A stretch of 64,000 nt of DNA from Opitutaceae bacterium (GCA_028691845.1 JAQUYL010000019.1:1-64000), one strand, 5' to 3'. Positions 8,397 to 18,138 are shown, counted from the stretch's first letter. Numbers and translations are program-made. Notes: generated by a model from the letters alone, not told the origin.

Positions 8397-9041
8397 TTAA
8401 CCCTGTTTTCGCTCTTCCGAACGGAGCCACTCCGCCAGCTTTGTCCACGCCCGGCCGCGATGACTGAGCCGGTTCTTCACTTCCTCCCCCAGTTCGGCAA
8501 AGGTTCGATTATAGCCTTCCGGCACGAATACCGGATCATAGCCGAAGCCTCCTTTGCCTGACGGCTCGCGCTGCAGCCGGCCATTGCATCGCCCCTCAAA
8601 CACCTGTTCGATACCATCCGGTCCTGCGAGCACGAGTATGCACACGAAGTGCGCCTGCCGCGTGTTGTCCGGCACGGAGCGCATGCGATCCACCAACTTG
8701 GCCAGATTCTGTGCGCCAGTGGCTTTCGGTCCGGCATAATAGGCCGACTCAACGCTGGGAGCACCGCCGAGCGCATCAACGCATAAGCCGCTGTCGTCCG
8801 CCAGCACCCAGGCCGTGGGGGGCAGCACCGCCTTGAGCGCCATGGCCTTTTTTCGCGCATTGCCCACGAAAGAGCCCGTATCTTCCACCACCGATGGCAT
8901 CTTAACAGCGGGCAGGATTTCCAGCCGCAGGTCGGAAGCGTCGGCCAATTGTTGGAATTCCTGCACCTTGTGCGGATTGCCGGAAGCGAGATGAATGCGC
9001 CGGCAGCCCGGCCGGTCTCGATCGGGAGGACTGTCGGTCAT
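8397..9041 (-). CDS. rdgB: RdgB/HAM1-type dITP/XTP pyrophosphatase
   Basis: Hydrolyses non-canonical purine triphosphates (ITP, dITP, XTP) to the monophosphate, keeping them out of DNA and RNA. The 214-residue protein has the family hallmarks in order: SGNPHKVQEF near residue 20, the EDTGSFVGNARKKA block, LADDSGLCVDALGGAPSVESAYYAG, GKGGFGYDPVFVP and the SHRGRA motif near the C-terminus. Its start overlaps the stop of ribD by 4 bp (ATGA), so the two are translationally coupled, linking nucleotide-pool hygiene to a GTP-derived pathway. Length is normal for the family. A 220-bp AT-richer gap follows. Confidence 0.93.
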   Translation of the reverse strand: MTDSPPDRDRPGCRRIHLASGNPHKVQEFQQLADASDLRLEILPAVKMPSVVEDTGSFVGNARKKAMALKAVLPPTAWVLADDSGLCVDALGGAPSVESAYYAGPKATGAQNLAKLVDRMRSVPDNTRQAHFVCILVLAGPDGIEQVFEGRCNGRLQREPSGKGGFGYDPVFVPEGYNRTFAELGEEVKNRLSHRGRAWTKLAEWLRSEERKQG

Positions 9042-10210
9042 TCCGTGAGCACCCTCCGCGTGAACACCGCCTCATCGACAAACATCTTTTCGGGATAGCG
9101 TACGAATCCGCGCATGAGTTCGTCGTCGCCGTGCACCTCGTGGCGCACATTCCCCAGTCGCACGGCGTTAGCCAGAGTCTCGGTGCGCAGGCCGCGCAGG
9201 ATGGTCTTCCCCTTGTCGTCGGCGAACAGGACTGGAGCCCGGTAAGCCAGCAGATAATCGATCTCACGAGCCTGCAGCATTTCGCTCAGCAATTGCGCCC
9301 CCCCCTCGAAAAACACACCTACAATCCCCTCCTCGATGCAGCGCTGCCGGAAATCGGAGAAATTCACTCGGGGAGTGCTCGCCGGCAGCACCCAGGTCTT
9401 GACGCCAGCCGCATTGAGCTTGCGTACATAACCGAGGCCGCCGTGCGGTGTGGTCACCACAATCGTGCGGTCGTGGAATTCGTCCGTGTAGACGTTGGGC
9501 AGTGATTTGTCCGTTACCGTACGCAGTAGTCCGTCAAAAATGAACCGCCACGGGCACCATTCCTCGCCGGTTTGCCGTGCCGTAAGGCGGGGATTGTCGG
9601 CCAGCACCGTGCCCGCTCCGACCGCAATGGCCGGGAAAAGCCGCCGCCAGCGGTGGCCGTCAGCCCGCGCCGCATCACCGGTAATCCATTTGGAATCGCC
9701 GGTCCGGGTAGCCATTTTGCCATCGAGCGTGACGGCTGACTTTGCGGCAAACAGGGGTCGGCCGGTTGTGATCCAGTGGTTGAAAATCACATTCAAGTCG
9801 GCGCAATCGTCCGCAAGCACGCCGGTTTTCACCTCCACGCCAGCGGCACGCAACACCTCGAATCCCTGTCCCGCGTGCGCCGGATTTGGATCGGTTGCCC
9901 CCACCACCACATGCTTAAGGCCTGCTGCGATGATGGCCTGCGTGCAAGGCGGCGTCCGGCCCTGTGTGCTGCATGGTTCCATCGTTACATACAGGGCCGC
10001 AGACGGCTTGGGCGGCCGCCCTAACACATGCAGAGCGTTGATCTCAGCATGGGGCTCGCCCGCCCTTGCGTGAAAACCCTCGGCCACCACCTCGCCGTCT
10101 TCGACTATTAATGCGCCCACCAGCGGATTGGGATGCGTGTTGCCCCAGCCGCGCCGCGCCACTTCCAGCGCGCGTCGCATGAACCATACATTGTCGGCAT
10201 CAGTCATCAT
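9038..10210 (-). CDS. ribD: Bifunctional riboflavin biosynthesis deaminase/reductase RibD
   Basis: Catalyses two consecutive steps of riboflavin synthesis: deamination of the diamino-pyrimidine product of GTP cyclohydrolase II, then NADPH-dependent reduction of the ribosyl chain. The N-terminal deaminase has the zinc site H54-A-E56 and PC(80)STQGRTPPC(89). The C-terminal reductase contains KSAVTLDGKMATRTGDSKWITG and a GGAQLLSEM nucleotide-binding segment. At 390 residues it is full length. The next residue is also Met, so the start could be one codon later. It is the upstream partner of rdgB in a two-gene unit; no other rib genes are in the window. Confidence 0.93.
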   Translation of the reverse strand: MMTDADNVWFMRRALEVARRGWGNTHPNPLVGALIVEDGEVVAEGFHARAGEPHAEINALHVLGRPPKPSAALYVTMEPCSTQGRTPPCTQAIIAAGLKHVVVGATDPNPAHAGQGFEVLRAAGVEVKTGVLADDCADLNVIFNHWITTGRPLFAAKSAVTLDGKMATRTGDSKWITGDAARADGHRWRRLFPAIAVGAGTVLADNPRLTARQTGEEWCPWRFIFDGLLRTVTDKSLPNVYTDEFHDRTIVVTTPHGGLGYVRKLNAAGVKTWVLPASTPRVNFSDFRQRCIEEGIVGVFFEGGAQLLSEMLQAREIDYLLAYRAPVLFADDKGKTILRGLRTETLANAVRLGNVRHEVHGDDELMRGFVRYPEKMFVDEAVFTRRVLTE

Positions 10211-10249
10211 GGGTCATCGCATCCAAATTATTGAATTTTCGACCGTTTT

Positions 10250-10891
10250 TCAATCGACCGCAGCAACAAAAGGATTGCCCGTCTTCTCTTCGTACACCGT
10301 TGTGCGCGGGCCGTGGCCGGGCAAGATTACTGTTTCGTTGGGCAAAGTGTAGATTTGCTCCCGGATCGACCGTTCCAGCTTCGGGAAGTCCCCGCCCGGT
10401 AGATCCGTGCGTCCGATGCTTCGGTTGAACAAGGCGTCGCCGACTAGTACCACATTCAATGCGCTGATATAGAACAGTACGTTGCCCGGACAATGGCCCG
10501 GTACATGCCGCACTTCAATCTCGCAGCCCAGAATTGGGATGTGCTGCCCCTGCTCCAAAAACTCGTCGATCTTCACGGGATCCAACTGCAGCCCGCCCGG
10601 CAGATATTCCTCCATCAACTCAGGAGTTTCGATCAACATTCGATCGTCCCGGTGAGCTCGCACCCGGGCGCCAGTCTCGCGTTTGACCTTGGCTGTGTCC
10701 TGGGTGTGATCCCAATGGCCATGGGTCAGCCAAACCTCCTTCAACTGACAGCCTTCCCGTGTCATAATGGGCTGGATTTTGGGTAGGATTCCGCCCGGTG
10801 CATCTACCAGAATAGCCCCGCCCGCAGTCGACTCGGTCAACAGATAGCCGATGGCCTGGATGGGGCCTGAAGGCAGTGCATGTATTTTCAC
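10250..10891 (-). CDS. Metallo-beta-lactamase-fold hydrolase (glyoxalase II-like)
   Basis: A 213-residue cytoplasmic hydrolase with the binuclear zinc motif TH57GHWDH62 plus HVPGHCPGN, LVGDALF (bridging Asp) and LPGHGPRTT (last His). Architecture and length match the glyoxalase II-like branch (YcbL type) that hydrolyses thioesters such as hydroxyacylglutathione, but substrate specificity cannot be assigned from sequence. It lies 40 bp upstream of ribD on the same strand and may share its transcript. It diverges from alaS, with about 130 bp of T-rich DNA between that should carry both promoters. Confidence 0.85.
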   Translation of the reverse strand: MKIHALPSGPIQAIGYLLTESTAGGAILVDAPGGILPKIQPIMTREGCQLKEVWLTHGHWDHTQDTAKVKRETGARVRAHRDDRMLIETPELMEEYLPGGLQLDPVKIDEFLEQGQHIPILGCEIEVRHVPGHCPGNVLFYISALNVVLVGDALFNRSIGRTDLPGGDFPKLERSIREQIYTLPNETVILPGHGPRTTVYEEKTGNPFVAAVD

Positions 10892-11021
10892 GTCACCTTG
10901 ATGCGCCCGCCCACCCCGTCGCGCAAATTCAAATTAACTGGTTGCCCCCTCCTCTTTCCCCTCCCTTTAGCTAACTCTTTGCATATTTTGTCTTTTTTAC
11001 TCATCGTTGTTTTTTCCAGTC

Positions 11022-13757
11022 ATGACCTCCGCCGAAATTCGCCAGTCGTTTCTCGATTTTTTCGCCCAACACGATCACTCGATCGTCCCCTCGTCGTCAC
11101 TGCTGCCTGATTCGCCCGGCCTGCTATTCACCAACGCCGGCATGAACCAGTTCGTCCCCATATTCCTCGGCGACCGGCAGGCCGATGTCGCCCAGTGGGC
11201 CGGTGTGCGCCCCGGAAGTAACACCCGCGCCGCCGACACACAGAAATGCATCCGTGCCGGGGGCAAGCACAACGACCTCGAGGACGTTGGCTTCGATACC
11301 TACCACCACACCATGTTTGAAATGCTCGGCAACTGGTCCTTTGGCGACTATTTCAAGAAGGAGTCGCTAGAATGGGGCTGGGAATTGATCACCAAAGTTT
11401 GGGGCATCCCCGCCGTGCGCCTCTTTGCCACCGTCTACTCACCGGACAAGGCCAATGGTGACCCGTCCGAGTCCGACAAGGAAGCCTACGCCATTTGGAC
11501 CGAAATCTTCCAAAAGGCCGGCCTCGATCCCTCCGTCCACATCGTCAACGGCAGCAAAAAGGACAATTTCTGGATGATGGGCGATACCGGCCCCTGCGGC
11601 CCTTGTTCCGAAATCCATTTCAACCTCCTCCCCGAGGACGACGAAACCGCCGGACGCGCACTCGTCAACGCCGCCTCGCCGCGCTGCATCGAAATATGGA
11701 ACCATGTGTTTATCCAATTCAATGCCAATGCCGACGGCACGTTCTCGCCGTTGGCCGCCCGGCACGTCGACACTGGCATGGGGTTTGAACGCGTGGCCGG
11801 CATTTACGCCGCGACGAAAGGCTTCAAGGACTTCACGGCCAATCCATCGAACTACGCCGCCGACATCTTTGCCCCGCTTTTTGCGAAAATCGCCGAGATT
11901 TCCGGAGAAAAGTATGCCGGCACCGTACCGGCCAGTCGAGAAGGCCTCACTGAGCAGGAAAACATCGACGTTGCCTTCCGGGTGCTCGCCGACCACTCCC
12001 GCTGTGTGTCCAGCGCCATTGCCGACGGCATTCTGCCGGGCAACGAGGGTCGCAACTACGTCATCCGACGCATCCTCCGTCGCGGCATCCTCTACGGCAA
12101 GAAGCTCGACCTTGGCACCGGCTTCTTCGAGCAGCTTGTCGATCCCGTCGTCGAATCCCTCGGTCGCACCTTCCCCGAACTCAAGCAACAGCATAAAACC
12201 ATCCGCCGCGTTATCAGGGCCGAGGAGGAGTCGTTCGGACGCACGATCGACCGCGGTCTTCGTATATTTGAGGATAACGTTTCCGCATTGGGTTCATCCG
12301 GCAAGAACGGGGCGAATATCATTCCTGGTCCTCTCGCCTTTGAGCTTTACGACACCTACGGATTTCCTCTCGACATGACTCAACTGCTGGCGACCGAGCG
12401 AGGTCTCGCGATCGACACCGCCGAATTTGAACAGCTTATGGAACAACAACGCGAACGCGGACGCGCCGCGCAGAAAAAGGATATCATAGTTGCGGCTACC
12501 GAAGGCGAAGGCGTCCGCGACCAACAGCCGACGAAATTTCTCGGCTACAGCCAGCTCACGGCCGAGGCGAAAGTGATTGATGTCGTCAGGACCAAGAAGG
12601 ACACCTACCTCGTGTTTGACCACTCCCCCTTCTACGCTGAGATGGGCGGCCAGACCGGCGACCACGGCGCCGCCCGGATCGGCGAGCAGACGTTCGCCAT
12701 TCTTTCGACCGTCAAGGACAACGCCGGCCGCCACCTGCACAAACTGGCTTACGCCTGCGCGCTCGACGCCGCCAAGGTCAACCTCATCGGCCAAACGGCA
12801 TATCTTGTCGTCTCTCCCATGGCCCGCCGCGCCATCGCCCGTCACCACACGGCGGCCCATCTGATCCACTGGGCGTTGCGCCAGATCCTCGGTACCCACG
12901 TCCGCCAGGCCGGGACTTCCAAGACCAAGGAGCGACTCCGTTTCGACTTTTCTCATTTCGAGCAGGTCAAGCCCGAGCAGCTCCGTGAGATCGAGCAACT
13001 CGTCAATGCGCGGATCATAGAGAACACCCCCGTCCAGGCCTTTGAAACCGACTTCGACCAAAAACCGGCCGACACCCTCGCCTTCTTTGGGGAGAAATAC
13101 GGCAAGACCGTCCGGGTTGTGGACATCGGCGGCTACAGCCGCGAACTTTGCGGGGGCACTCATGTTGCCTCCACCGGTGATATCGGCATGGTCAAGATTG
13201 TCGCGGAGATGGCCATCGCAGCTGGGACCCGCCGCATCGAGGCAGTCGCCGGGCAGGCCGCCTACGATTTCGTGCAGGATGAAGAGGACGCGCTCCGGGC
13301 CATCATTCAGCGGCTTGATGCCGGCCCGCAGGATGTCGCCCAGAAGCTTGACGCCCTAATTGCCCAAAAGAACGAGCTGGAGAAACGCCTCAAGGCGCTC
13401 GAGCAAAAGGCGGCGGCCGGCCTGGCCGACGATCTCGCCGCCCGGGCGATCCTCAAACAGGACCTGAAATTCGTCTCGGCAGTCGTAACCGCCGAGTCGC
13501 CCGAGGGGCTCCGCTCCCTCGGCACGCAGGTGCTCGCCAAATTGGGTGAGGGCGTGGTCACACTTGGCGCCGCCTTCGGCGAGAAGGCCAGCGTGGTCGC
13601 CTTCTGTTCTCCCGCCGCCATCAAGGCCGGCCACACCGCCGGCCAACTGGTGCGTGATCTCAGCGCCAAGCTGGGCGGCAAGGGCGGCGGCAAGCCCGAC
13701 TTTGCCATGGGCGGCGGCCGCGACGTCGCCAAACTCGCCGACGTGCTCAGGCAGTAA
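11022..13757 (+). CDS. alaS: Alanyl-tRNA synthetase
   Basis: Charges tRNA-Ala in the cytoplasm. The 911-residue protein has the class II aminoacylation core at the N-terminus (MTSAEIRQSFLDFFAQHDH, then FTNAGMNQF), the editing domain with the zinc ligands HHTAAH and CGGTH, and the C-terminal C-Ala/DHHA1 domain rich in GGKGGGKPDFAMGGG. I chose the ATG at 11022, since the usual N-terminal sequence begins there; a TTG 15 bases upstream is less likely. No obvious Shine-Dalgarno sequence precedes it. The gene ends just before a terminator at 13787. It is a single gene, not part of an operon. Confidence 0.97.
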   Translation: MTSAEIRQSFLDFFAQHDHSIVPSSSLLPDSPGLLFTNAGMNQFVPIFLGDRQADVAQWAGVRPGSNTRAADTQKCIRAGGKHNDLEDVGFDTYHHTMFEMLGNWSFGDYFKKESLEWGWELITKVWGIPAVRLFATVYSPDKANGDPSESDKEAYAIWTEIFQKAGLDPSVHIVNGSKKDNFWMMGDTGPCGPCSEIHFNLLPEDDETAGRALVNAASPRCIEIWNHVFIQFNANADGTFSPLAARHVDTGMGFERVAGIYAATKGFKDFTANPSNYAADIFAPLFAKIAEISGEKYAGTVPASREGLTEQENIDVAFRVLADHSRCVSSAIADGILPGNEGRNYVIRRILRRGILYGKKLDLGTGFFEQLVDPVVESLGRTFPELKQQHKTIRRVIRAEEESFGRTIDRGLRIFEDNVSALGSSGKNGANIIPGPLAFELYDTYGFPLDMTQLLATERGLAIDTAEFEQLMEQQRERGRAAQKKDIIVAATEGEGVRDQQPTKFLGYSQLTAEAKVIDVVRTKKDTYLVFDHSPFYAEMGGQTGDHGAARIGEQTFAILSTVKDNAGRHLHKLAYACALDAAKVNLIGQTAYLVVSPMARRAIARHHTAAHLIHWALRQILGTHVRQAGTSKTKERLRFDFSHFEQVKPEQLREIEQLVNARIIENTPVQAFETDFDQKPADTLAFFGEKYGKTVRVVDIGGYSRELCGGTHVASTGDIGMVKIVAEMAIAAGTRRIEAVAGQAAYDFVQDEEDALRAIIQRLDAGPQDVAQKLDALIAQKNELEKRLKALEQKAAAGLADDLAARAILKQDLKFVSAVVTAESPEGLRSLGTQVLAKLGEGVVTLGAAFGEKASVVAFCSPAAIKAGHTAGQLVRDLSAKLGGKGGGKPDFAMGGGRDVAKLADVLRQ

Positions 13758-13786
13758 TGCGTTTCCGGGAACACCGCAAATGTCCC

Positions 13787-13816
13787 GGCTCCTTCGGCGA
13801 AGAGCCATGTTTTGTC
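13787..13816 (+). terminator. Rho-independent terminator after alaS
   Basis: GGCTC-C-TTC pairs with GAAGAGCC around a 3-base GGC loop with one bulged C. The stem is followed by ATGTTTTGTC, a T-rich tail, 30 bp after the alaS stop. Confidence 0.6.
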
Positions 13817-14170
13817 TGAGGGAATGAGCTGCGCCCCCGGCATGCTTGGTATTCCGGTTCGAAGGCGAACCCTATTTACAGTCGTAACACGATTCCATTG
13901 GGGACGGCCATCAAGGGTGCAGCAGATTTGCGTCGGTGCCCGTCGTTCCGCGAGGCCGATCCGTCCAGCCTTCATGCTGCGCCATAGATCCGTCCAGTTG
14001 CGTTTGGATCTCGAATATTTGCGCCTCCTTTCCGTTGTTCTACAGCCTCGGCATCCTAAACATCGTGGTGGCCGACTCCTCCACTGCCCCACCCTTGTAC
14101 GCCGACAGCAGCTAGCCCGATCCCAGCTAACCGGTGTGCAATGGAGGGGGGCTGCGTGCTTTCCCACAGC
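13817..14170. other. Non-coding stretch between alaS and a pseudogene
   Basis: I see no credible gene. Open frames on both strands here have compositions unlike proteins (Arg/Pro/Cys-rich) and no recognisable motifs. Given the pseudogene directly downstream, this may be older decayed coding DNA, but I could not match it to any family. Confidence 0.3.
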
Positions 14171-14532
14171 AAAGTCTTGTTAAACAGAGCCGGATACCGT
14201 TTCGGGGGAAATTATCATTCTTCTCGGCTCGACGGCCAGGGGACAAGGGACAATGCGACTAATTCAGGCATTAGCTTACTCTATAATTGTGAACTGACGC
14301 CGAAATGAATCATTACAATCAGTTCCGGCACCGGTTATTATAATCACAATCGCATTCCGTTTGATCTCGGTGCTCTTCAATCGAGCTTTATTCAAACATC
14401 GAGGCTTCGACGATAATATGGCACGGATACCAGCTTGGGCTGAGTTTGGGGCACCTCTCGAATGGTGGCTTTGGAAACAGCTACCTCAATTCTGAAACGT
14501 TGCGTGTCGGCTGCGGTATCCCGCTTCAATAA
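14171..14532 (+). pseudogene. Broken PagL-like lipid A deacylase (acyloxyacyl hydrolase) gene
   Basis: One plus-strand frame reads YRFGGNYHS, then GISLLYNCELTPK, a TGA at 14306, ITISSGTGYYNHN and PFDLGALQSSFIQTSRL. A neighbouring frame continues from about 14428 with YQLGLSLGHLSNGGFGNSY, LNSETLRVGCGIPLQ and TAA at 14530. This reproduces the C-terminal half of PagL-family outer membrane beta-barrels: a xLTPS-GxGYY strand, DLG-LQF strand and the GHxSNGG block with catalytic His and Ser, ending in NPGTETL-type strands. A stop and a frameshift disrupt it. Functional PagL trims a 3-O acyl chain from lipid A. The N-terminus and signal peptide are not recognisable, so the gene is dead or badly truncated. 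Confidence 0.55.
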
Positions 14533-14726
14533 TGCAGCTATTGGCTTGATCAGGCAGATTTTAGTCATGGTTCAAGGAGGGCGCTTCCAGGCGAATGGGG
14601 ATTCCACATCCGGTTCAGTGGCCACCCACAGCCCAACCGGCCACAATCAGCAGTAGCCTAACAGTTTAGGACCTCCTAGCATGGCTTCTCTTCTCCTGAC
14701 TTGCTGAACGCTGCCGGAATTATAGA

Positions 14727-14990
14727 ATGTCAGTTATGGACATCGAAACCCTCATCGATGACATCGCCAGTCAGGCTGACGATTTTCTTGCCGACGCTAC
14801 CAACCGAACCGATGCGCGCACCGGTATCATGGAACACCTGAATGCCGATTACCCCCGGCTCAGCCCGGGCGACCGCCGGAAGGTGGCCGACGGAGTCATG
14901 GCCATTCTCGAGGAGGAAGGCTTTTTTGATACTGAACCCGGCGGCGATTGGCGCGAGGCCGCCGGACAGGAATCATCCGATGAAAGATGA
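14727..14990 (+). CDS. Small acidic hypothetical protein
   Basis: An 87-residue acidic, probably helical cytoplasmic protein (MSVMDIETLIDDIASQADDF...), with no signal peptide or membrane segment and no family I recognise. Its stop is 23 bp before the DUF5069 gene and reading direction is the same, so the two likely form a unit. A second in-frame Met at codon 4 is an alternative start. Codon use looks like that of its neighbours, which supports a real gene. Function unknown. Confidence 0.6.
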   Translation: MSVMDIETLIDDIASQADDFLADATNRTDARTGIMEHLNADYPRLSPGDRRKVADGVMAILEEEGFFDTEPGGDWREAAGQESSDER

Positions 14991-15013
14991 CTTAGGCGAA
15001 GCCCTATCCCTCT

Positions 15014-15466
15014 ATGATGCACTACGCCACTCCTGACCTGACCCAACACCCCCCCCGCAGCCCACGCGTGAAACTTGGTGGCTTTGTGCACCTGCCGCGC
15101 CTCCTCGACAAAACCCGCGCGCATCTCGCAGGGAAAACCGGCGAATACGTCTGGAACTGCCCCCTCGACAAGCGCTTTTTCACCTTCACGGGAATTGAGG
15201 CCGACGCGTTTCTTGCTATGGTCAGGACCGGCCGAAGCGACACGGCAATGCTCGCTTGGGTGAGAGAAAACCTGCGGCCCACTCGCCATCAGGTCGAGAT
15301 CGAGGCGTGGTCTCGCTGGATGGAAAACATGGGACCGGGCGACGCCGAACGACATGGCGGTTTCGCGGAACAAATTGCCAAGCTGGCCCCGCAACGCGAC
15401 GACATTCACACCAACTTCGATCGGCTTGATCTTGATGACTACGTGAGTTTCGGCGGCCACGGCTAG
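15014..15466 (+). CDS. DUF5069-family protein
   Basis: A 150-residue cytoplasmic protein. The N-terminal block SPRVKLGGFVHLPRLLDKTRAHLAGKTGEYVWNCPLDKRFF is characteristic of DUF5069, a family of unknown function common in Verrucomicrobiota and some other phyla. The rest (LAMVRTGRSDTAMLAWVRENL, then IEAWSRW and a C-terminal acidic YVSFGGHG) is also family-like. No catalytic residues are established for the family. Two adjacent Met codons begin the frame. It is downstream of the small acidic gene and upstream of glycogen phosphorylase, separated from the latter by 134 bp. Confidence 0.75.
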   Translation: MMHYATPDLTQHPPRSPRVKLGGFVHLPRLLDKTRAHLAGKTGEYVWNCPLDKRFFTFTGIEADAFLAMVRTGRSDTAMLAWVRENLRPTRHQVEIEAWSRWMENMGPGDAERHGGFAEQIAKLAPQRDDIHTNFDRLDLDDYVSFGGHG

Positions 15467-15600
15467 CGCAGAGGCCGGTAGCCAGAGCACGTTTGCTTTT
15501 GCGCGCGTCGGTCCGGGTTTAAGGGTTCCGTCTGATTTCGACGCGCCGTTCCCGGATTAGTGACAGACATTTAGAATAATCCCCAACGCATAAGGATAAC

Positions 15601-18117
15601 ATGACCAGCCCCACGGGAAGACGTCCCACTCCCCTCCCTAACCAACCTGCCTTTGCTCGCACTGTCGCGGAGCTGCAGCACGCCATCACGGACAAGTTAT
15701 TCTGCATGGTGGGGAAATTCCCCGAGGTTGCGTCCAAGAACAACTATTACCTGGCCACCGCATACGCCGTGCGGGATCGCGTATTGAACAACTGGGTGCG
15801 CACGGCCAAAACATATTTCGACAACGCCAGTCGCACCGCAGTGTATCTTTCGGCGGAATTTCTGATCGGACCACAACTGGGAAAGAATCTGGTCAACCTC
15901 GGTCTGTATGATCAGACGGCCCAGGCGCTCAAAGGACTGGGGCAGGACTTGGAGGAATTGCTCGAACAGGAGGAGGAACCCGGACTGGGGAATGGCGGGC
16001 TGGGCCGCCTGGCCGCCTGCTACATGGACTCGATGGCTACTCTCGAGATTCCGACTATCGGATATGGCATCCGCTACGAATTCGGCATTTTCGATCAGGA
16101 AATCCGGAACGGCTGGCAGGTGGAAAAGAGCGATCGGTGGCTGCGCTTGGGCTATCCGTGGGAGATCTCCCATGCCGAAGTCACCTTCGAGGTAAAATTG
16201 GGCGGCCGCACTGAGGCCTTCACAGACGCCACCGGCCGTTACCGCGTTCGCTGGGTGCCGGAGCGCGTAGTCCTGGGTACGCCGTGCGATACGCTCGTGC
16301 AGGGCTACGGCGTGCCAACCGTGAACATGCTTCGGCTCTGGAAAGCCGAGGCGCATGATTCGTTCGACTTCCAGGCCTTCAATGTCGGCGACTACTACGG
16401 CGCCGTACATGAGAAGGTGTTCTCGGAAAACATCACCAAGGTGCTTTATCCGAATGACGAACCCGCCGTGGGCAAGCAACTCAGGCTGGAGCAGCAGTAC
16501 TTTTTTGTTTCCTGCTCCCTGCAGGACATGATTCGCATCTACCTGCAGCGCGAAAAATCGCTCCTGGGGTTTCATCGGAAGTACGTTGTCCAGTTGAACG
16601 ACACCCATCCCGCCATCGGCGTTGCCGAACTGATGAGGCTGCTGGTGGACGAACACCACCTGGAATGGGAGGCGGCCTGGGAAGTCACACGGAACACGTT
16701 CGCCTACACCAATCACACCCTGCTCCCCGAGGCGCTCGAGCGGTGGCCCCTGTCACTCTTCCAACGCATTCTGCCGCGGCATCTTGAAATCCTCTTTGAA
16801 ATTAACCGGCGATTCCTGGAAGTGGTGACGGCCAGGTTTCCGCGCGATACCGGCAGGGTGCAACGGCTTTCACTGATTGAAGAGGGTGGCGAGAAATATG
16901 TCCGCATGGCCAACCTGGCATGCGTCGGCAGCCACGCCATCAACGGCGTCGCCGCGCTGCATACGACACTGTTGAAGCAGACCGTGTTGAGGGATTTTTA
17001 CGATCTCTGGCCCGAGAAATTTTCCAACAAGACCAATGGCGTGACCCCGCGTCGCTTTATGGTGCTGTCGAATCCAGGCCTTGCGCGGCTCATCACCAGC
17101 CGCATTGGCGACCGCTGGATCCGGGACCTTGACGAGCTACGCCAGCTTGAAGCGCATCTCGGCGACGCGACTTTCCGGGCCGCCTGGAGGGGGGTCAAGC
17201 ACGCGAACAAGATGCGGCTGGCTGCGGCGATCTACAAGACCACCAGCGTGGTGGTGGACCCCACGACCTTGTTCGACATCCAAGTCAAACGGATCCACGA
17301 ATACAAGCGTCAGCTCCTGAACCTCCTTCATGTCGTCACGCTTTACCGGCGCCTCAAGCGGAATCCGCGGCTTAAGGCTGCCCCGCGCACCGTTATTTTC
17401 GGCGGCAAGGCGGCGCCTGGTTATTTCATGGCCAAACTGGTCATCAAACTCATCAATTCGGTGGCGGACGTGGTGAATGCCGATCCCGAAGTGAGCGGCC
17501 GTCTCAAAATGGTCTTCTTCCCTGATTTTAATGTGAAGAATGCCCATCATATTTATCCGGCGGCGGACCTTTCTGAGCAGATTTCGACGGCGGGCATGGA
17601 GGCTTCAGGTACAGGGAACATGAAATTTTCACTCAACGGAGCGCTGACTATCGCCACGTTGGATGGCGCCAACGTCGAGATTCGCGAGGAAGTCGGCGCC
17701 GAAAATTTCTTTCTCTTCGGGTTGACGGCCGAGGAAGTGGCGGCCCGCAAGGCGCGGGGCTATCGGCCGCGGGACATCTACAATGGAAATGCCGAACTGC
17801 GCGCCGCGATTGATCTCATCAGCTTGGGCGCGTTTTCCGGGGGCGACAAGGGGTTGTTCGCGCCGGTTATCAACTCCCTGCTCGACCGGGATGACTACAT
17901 GCTGTTGGCGGATTACGCGTCGTACATCGAAAGCCAGGACCGGGTCAGCCTCGCCTATCAGGCCCCCGAGGAATGGACCCGCATGTCCATCCTGAATGTC
18001 GCCCGCATGGGCAAGTTCTCCTCCGACCGCGCCATCCGCGAATACTGCCGCGACATCTGGCATGTGGCTCCTGTCCCGGTTCGATCGGCGGCTGATCCGG
18101 ATGGCCGCCGGCTATGA
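15601..18117 (+). CDS. glgP: Glycogen/alpha-glucan phosphorylase
   Basis: Releases glucose-1-phosphate from alpha-1,4-glucans with inorganic phosphate, using pyridoxal phosphate. The 838-residue protein is full length for GT35. Landmarks in order are GLGNGGLGRLAACYMDSMATL, GYGIRYEFGIFDQ, QLNDTHPAI, FTNHTLLPEALE-like (YTNHTLLPEALERW), TNGVTPRRFM, KRIHEYKRQLLN and the PLP lysine in EASGTGNMKFSLNGALTIATLDGANVEI. The ATG is preceded by AAGGATAAC, a weak ribosome binding site. The product glucose-1-phosphate is the shared substrate of the mutase and the uridylyltransferase encoded a few kilobases away on the other strand, so this region is a storage-glucan/UDP-sugar cluster. Confidence 0.97.
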   Translation: MTSPTGRRPTPLPNQPAFARTVAELQHAITDKLFCMVGKFPEVASKNNYYLATAYAVRDRVLNNWVRTAKTYFDNASRTAVYLSAEFLIGPQLGKNLVNLGLYDQTAQALKGLGQDLEELLEQEEEPGLGNGGLGRLAACYMDSMATLEIPTIGYGIRYEFGIFDQEIRNGWQVEKSDRWLRLGYPWEISHAEVTFEVKLGGRTEAFTDATGRYRVRWVPERVVLGTPCDTLVQGYGVPTVNMLRLWKAEAHDSFDFQAFNVGDYYGAVHEKVFSENITKVLYPNDEPAVGKQLRLEQQYFFVSCSLQDMIRIYLQREKSLLGFHRKYVVQLNDTHPAIGVAELMRLLVDEHHLEWEAAWEVTRNTFAYTNHTLLPEALERWPLSLFQRILPRHLEILFEINRRFLEVVTARFPRDTGRVQRLSLIEEGGEKYVRMANLACVGSHAINGVAALHTTLLKQTVLRDFYDLWPEKFSNKTNGVTPRRFMVLSNPGLARLITSRIGDRWIRDLDELRQLEAHLGDATFRAAWRGVKHANKMRLAAAIYKTTSVVVDPTTLFDIQVKRIHEYKRQLLNLLHVVTLYRRLKRNPRLKAAPRTVIFGGKAAPGYFMAKLVIKLINSVADVVNADPEVSGRLKMVFFPDFNVKNAHHIYPAADLSEQISTAGMEASGTGNMKFSLNGALTIATLDGANVEIREEVGAENFFLFGLTAEEVAARKARGYRPRDIYNGNAELRAAIDLISLGAFSGGDKGLFAPVINSLLDRDDYMLLADYASYIESQDRVSLAYQAPEEWTRMSILNVARMGKFSSDRAIREYCRDIWHVAPVPVRSAADPDGRRL

Positions 18118-18138
18118 CGGGGTCGGCGGGAGTTCATC

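Noticed and set aside
13812..14183. 123-residue open frame after alaS
   Set aside because: Arg- and Leu-rich, Cys-bearing, no motif or ribosome binding site; it overlaps the start of the PagL-like relic in another frame.
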